DNA of 7,605 nucleotides from CAYFUL01 sp964346375 (lineage in GTDB: Bacteria; Bacillota; Clostridia; Tissierellales; Peptoniphilaceae). Shown here in pieces: positions 6,234 to 7,605 of this stretch. How positions within the stretch are numbered: position 1 is the stretch's first letter; the number at the start of each line of letters is the position of its first letter. Both the position numbers and the translations under genes were made by a program. Location of the stretch: contig CAYFUL010000066.1 in assembly GCA_964346375.1 (NCBI GenBank), positions 1 through 7,605 on the forward strand, read 5' to 3'. The notes beneath the pieces were generated by a model. That model saw only the letters and a program-made list of their open reading frames with translations. It was not told the origin of the DNA and ran no database searches.

Positions 6234-6271
6234 ACATTGTAACGGGCGGCTCGGGACGTGCCGCCCCTACC
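6234..6271 (-). repeat. GC-rich hairpin repeat, short form, copy B2
   Basis: This is the exact reverse complement of copy B1 (329-366) over 38 bases. The stem is GGGCGGC (6244-6250) with GCCGCCC (6260-6266) around a nine-base loop. It lies between A2 and A3 and is opposite to both, if all are oriented by the GGTAGGG end. Confidence 0.85.
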
Positions 6272-6358
6272 GAGAGTAATTTGCGTTGAATGGATTTCAA
6301 ATTAGCGATGGGTAATGTGCTGGTAATTTATATAGTACATTGTATAATCGTAACCCAT

Positions 6359-6409
6359 GGTAGGGCGTCGGGCGTCCCGCCCGACCCGAGGGGATAGGGT
6401 ATCGGTAAA
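6359..6409 (+). repeat. GC-rich hairpin repeat, long form, copy A3
   Basis: It begins GGTAGGGCG, has the same 8-bp stem (6367-6374 with 6378-6385) but a three-base loop from loss of one C, and keeps the CCCGAGGGGATAGGGTATC segment. The terminal TGTACA has drifted to GGTAAA. The AT-rich tail (TTACATTTGTATT) runs to about 6430. It is the most diverged of the three long-form copies, yet the stem is still perfectly paired. Confidence 0.8.
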
Positions 6410-6520
6410 ATAAATTACATTTGTATTTAAAAAGATACGGTTTAATAACATTTGTATTGTAAAATGCGTCCAAAACAAAACACATACCTATACACATACC
6501 CATCCTTATTTTTTTACTTA

Positions 6521-6557
6521 ATATTCTATTCATATGTTAGAATATAGTGTGAAGGAG
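6521..6557 (+). promoter_or_regulatory. tcdA-pcrA promoter with overlapping inverted repeat
   Basis: TGTTAGAAT (6535-6543) is an extended -10; the -35 is poor (TTTACT at 6513-6518 with a 19-bp spacer). The hexamer lies in the right arm of an 8-9-8 inverted repeat, ATATTCTA (6521-6528) and TAGAATAT (6538-6545). AAGGAG (6552-6557) is the ribosome site five bases before the ATG at 6563. The predicted leader is only about 13 bases. Whether the repeat is an operator or just two opposed -10-like sequences cannot be decided here. Confidence 0.6.
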
Positions 6558-6562
6558 AGAAG

Positions 6563-7255
6563 ATGGATAGATTTAATAGAATGATAAAAATAATTGGTGA
6601 GGATTCTGCAAAGGTACTGGCTAAAAAATCTGTAATAGTTTTTGGCGTTGGTGGCGTTGGCGGAGGAGCTGTTGAGGCCCTTGCAAGGGCTGGTATTGGA
6701 AAAATCCATGTAGTGGATGGAGATATTGTTGATATTACAAATATTAATAGACAGTTTGTTGCTTTAACTTCCACCATTGGACGAGATAAGGTTGAAGTTG
6801 CTAGGGAGAGAATTTTAGACATAAATCCAAATTGTAATGTTATTGCTACGAAAAAATTCTACAATAGAGAGTCTTTAAATGAGTTTGACTTAAATAATTA
6901 CGACTATATTCTTGACTGTATAGATTCTGTTACGTCAAAGATTCTTCTTGTAGAGGGGGCAAAGAAAGTTGGGACTAAAATAATTCTCGCCATGGGAGCA
7001 GGAAATAAAATGCACCCAGAATTACTTATGATTGATGATATTCACAGTACGTCAATTTGTCCACTGGCAAGGGTTATGAGAAAGGAACTTAAAAAGAGAA
7101 ATATTAATAATGTACCGGTGGTATATTCGAAAGAACCCCCGGTTGAAATAGATTATAGTGTGGATTCTGCGCCAGGGAGTATGTCCTTTGTACCTCCTGT
7201 TTGCGGAATGATTATGGCGTCAAAAGTTGTACAGGAACTTATAGATTGGAAGTAG
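6563..7255 (+). CDS. tcdA: tRNA threonylcarbamoyladenosine dehydratase TcdA
   Basis: This E1/ThiF-fold enzyme uses ATP to cyclise the t6A37 modification of ANN-decoding tRNAs to ct6A. The 230-residue product has the nucleotide loop GVGGVGG (28-34), the acidic strand end VVDGD (51-54), NINRQF (60-65), the following RDK (74-76), DCIDSVTSK (118-126), and the family-specific stretch DDIHSTSICPLARVMRKELKKR (158-179, key residues PLAR and RKELKKR). It ends with APGSMSFVPPVCG (203-215). The CP at 166-167 stands where many proteobacterial members have DP. It is somewhat shorter than the roughly 250-270 residues usual for the family, losing C-terminal sequence, but all core motifs are present. Other E1-like proteins (MoeB, ThiF) are less likely because there are no CxxC zinc pairs and the PLAR/RKELKKR block is TcdA-like. 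It is probably co-transcribed with pcrA. Confidence 0.9.
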   Translation: MDRFNRMIKIIGEDSAKVLAKKSVIVFGVGGVGGGAVEALARAGIGKIHVVDGDIVDITNINRQFVALTSTIGRDKVEVARERILDINPNCNVIATKKFYNRESLNEFDLNNYDYILDCIDSVTSKILLVEGAKKVGTKIILAMGAGNKMHPELLMIDDIHSTSICPLARVMRKELKKRNINNVPVVYSKEPPVEIDYSVDSAPGSMSFVPPVCGMIMASKVVQELIDWK

Positions 7256-7256
7256 T

Positions 7257-7605
7257 ATGGTTAGTAAAAAATATGAGAATTTAAATAAGGAGCAAAAAGA
7301 GGCTCTACTATATACTGATGGGCACCTGCTTATTCTTGCAGGGGCAGGAAGTGGAAAGACGAAGGTTGTTACATCTAAAATTGCATACTTAATTGAGGAA
7401 CTTGGCCTTGAACCTTGGGAGGTTCTTGCAATTACCTTTACCAATAAGGCTGCAAATGAGATGAAGGAAAGAGTCGCCCTTCAATTAAATACCAATGTGG
7501 ATAGTATGTGGATTGGAACTTTTCACGCAATTTGTGTAAGAATTTTAAGAAGGTTTATTGATAATTTAGGTTACACATCTAATTTTACTATTTACGATGG
7601 CTTAG
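7257..7605 (+). CDS. pcrA: ATP-dependent DNA helicase PcrA/UvrD (5' part)
   Basis: The first 116 codons of a superfamily 1A 3'-5' helicase run off the window. Visible motifs in order are the Q motif LNKEQKEAL (9-17), Walker A AGAGSGKT (28-35), motif Ia AITFTNKAANEM (58-69), and motif Ib-region GTFHAICVRILRR (87-99) followed by NFTIYD. These match PcrA closely. PcrA unwinds DNA in nucleotide-excision repair and removes RecA and stalled polymerases. The ATG at 7257 begins one base after the tcdA stop (TAGTATG), with GGAAG at 7248-7252, so translation is likely coupled to tcdA. RecB-like and Rep-like relatives are less likely given the exact match of early motifs and spacing. Confidence 0.9.
   Translation, partial: MVSKKYENLNKEQKEALLYTDGHLLILAGAGSGKTKVVTSKIAYLIEELGLEPWEVLAITFTNKAANEMKERVALQLNTNVDSMWIGTFHAICVRILRRFIDNLGYTSNFTIYDGL

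Larger units (their letters stand above)
6056..6520. other. Gene-free repeat region between SLH operon and tcdA
   Basis: Apart from repeats A2, B2 and A3 this stretch is AT-rich and I see no protein with a ribosome site or recognisable family. The DNA between B2 and A3 (6272-6358) and between A2 and B2 (6178-6233) has no further clear structure. The matching left-hand stretch 1-430 is similarly gene-free. Confidence 0.7.

Noticed and set aside
6126..6409. CRISPR array
   Set aside because: Repeats are few, alternate in orientation, and are unevenly spaced (about 56 and 87 bp). No cas gene is present.
6297..6533. Minus-strand open frame running through repeat A3
   Set aside because: Half of it is translated repeat DNA (Arg/Gly/Pro-rich stretch) with no start signals.
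6526..6822. Minus-strand open frame opposite the tcdA start (and another at 7220-7444 opposite pcrA)
   Set aside because: Both are antisense to genes with strong family motifs.

Overview
The window is strongly AT-rich. Its promoters are of extended -10 type, its Shine-Dalgarno sites are mostly strong and purine-rich, and it encodes exported proteins with triple S-layer-homology (SLH) domains and a PcrA-type helicase. Together these point to a low-GC Gram-positive anaerobe of the Bacillota (Clostridia or Tissierellia-like). The species cannot be named from the sequence alone.

Layout: (1) 1-430 is gene-free and repeat-laden. It holds a four-run G-quadruplex motif on the minus strand (6-37), a long imperfect palindrome (69-127), and two GC-rich hairpin repeats in opposite orientation (227-278, 329-366). 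(2) 506-1198, minus strand, is an isolated gene for a diverged precorrin-2 dehydrogenase/siroheme-synthase N-domain-like protein with its own terminator (425-464). (3) 1199-1317 is a divergent promoter region with a perfect 7-2-7 palindrome midway. (4) 1318-5992, plus strand, is a tight three-gene operon of paralogous exported SLH proteins (665, 564 and 320 residues). Each has a signal peptide and three N-terminal SLH repeats, followed by five, four and one beta-rich module respectively. A clear intrinsic terminator follows (6026-6055). (5) 6056-6520 is a second gene-free repeat region with three more copies of the GC-rich hairpin family in alternating orientation. (6) 6563-7255 is tcdA (ct6A37 tRNA modification), followed one base later by the start of pcrA, which runs off the window.

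How the genes work together: the SLH proteins probably form part of the cell-surface layer, bound to secondary wall polymer, with variable-length outer parts. They share no obvious pathway with the flanking housekeeping genes (tetrapyrrole-like enzyme, tRNA modification, DNA repair). The unexplained material is the paired hairpin-repeat family bracketing the SLH locus, the SLH paralogue series built by module gain or loss, and the tetrapyrrole-enzyme homologue that has lost its glycine-rich dinucleotide motif. I do not see a defence system, CRISPR array, phage gene or transposase gene.
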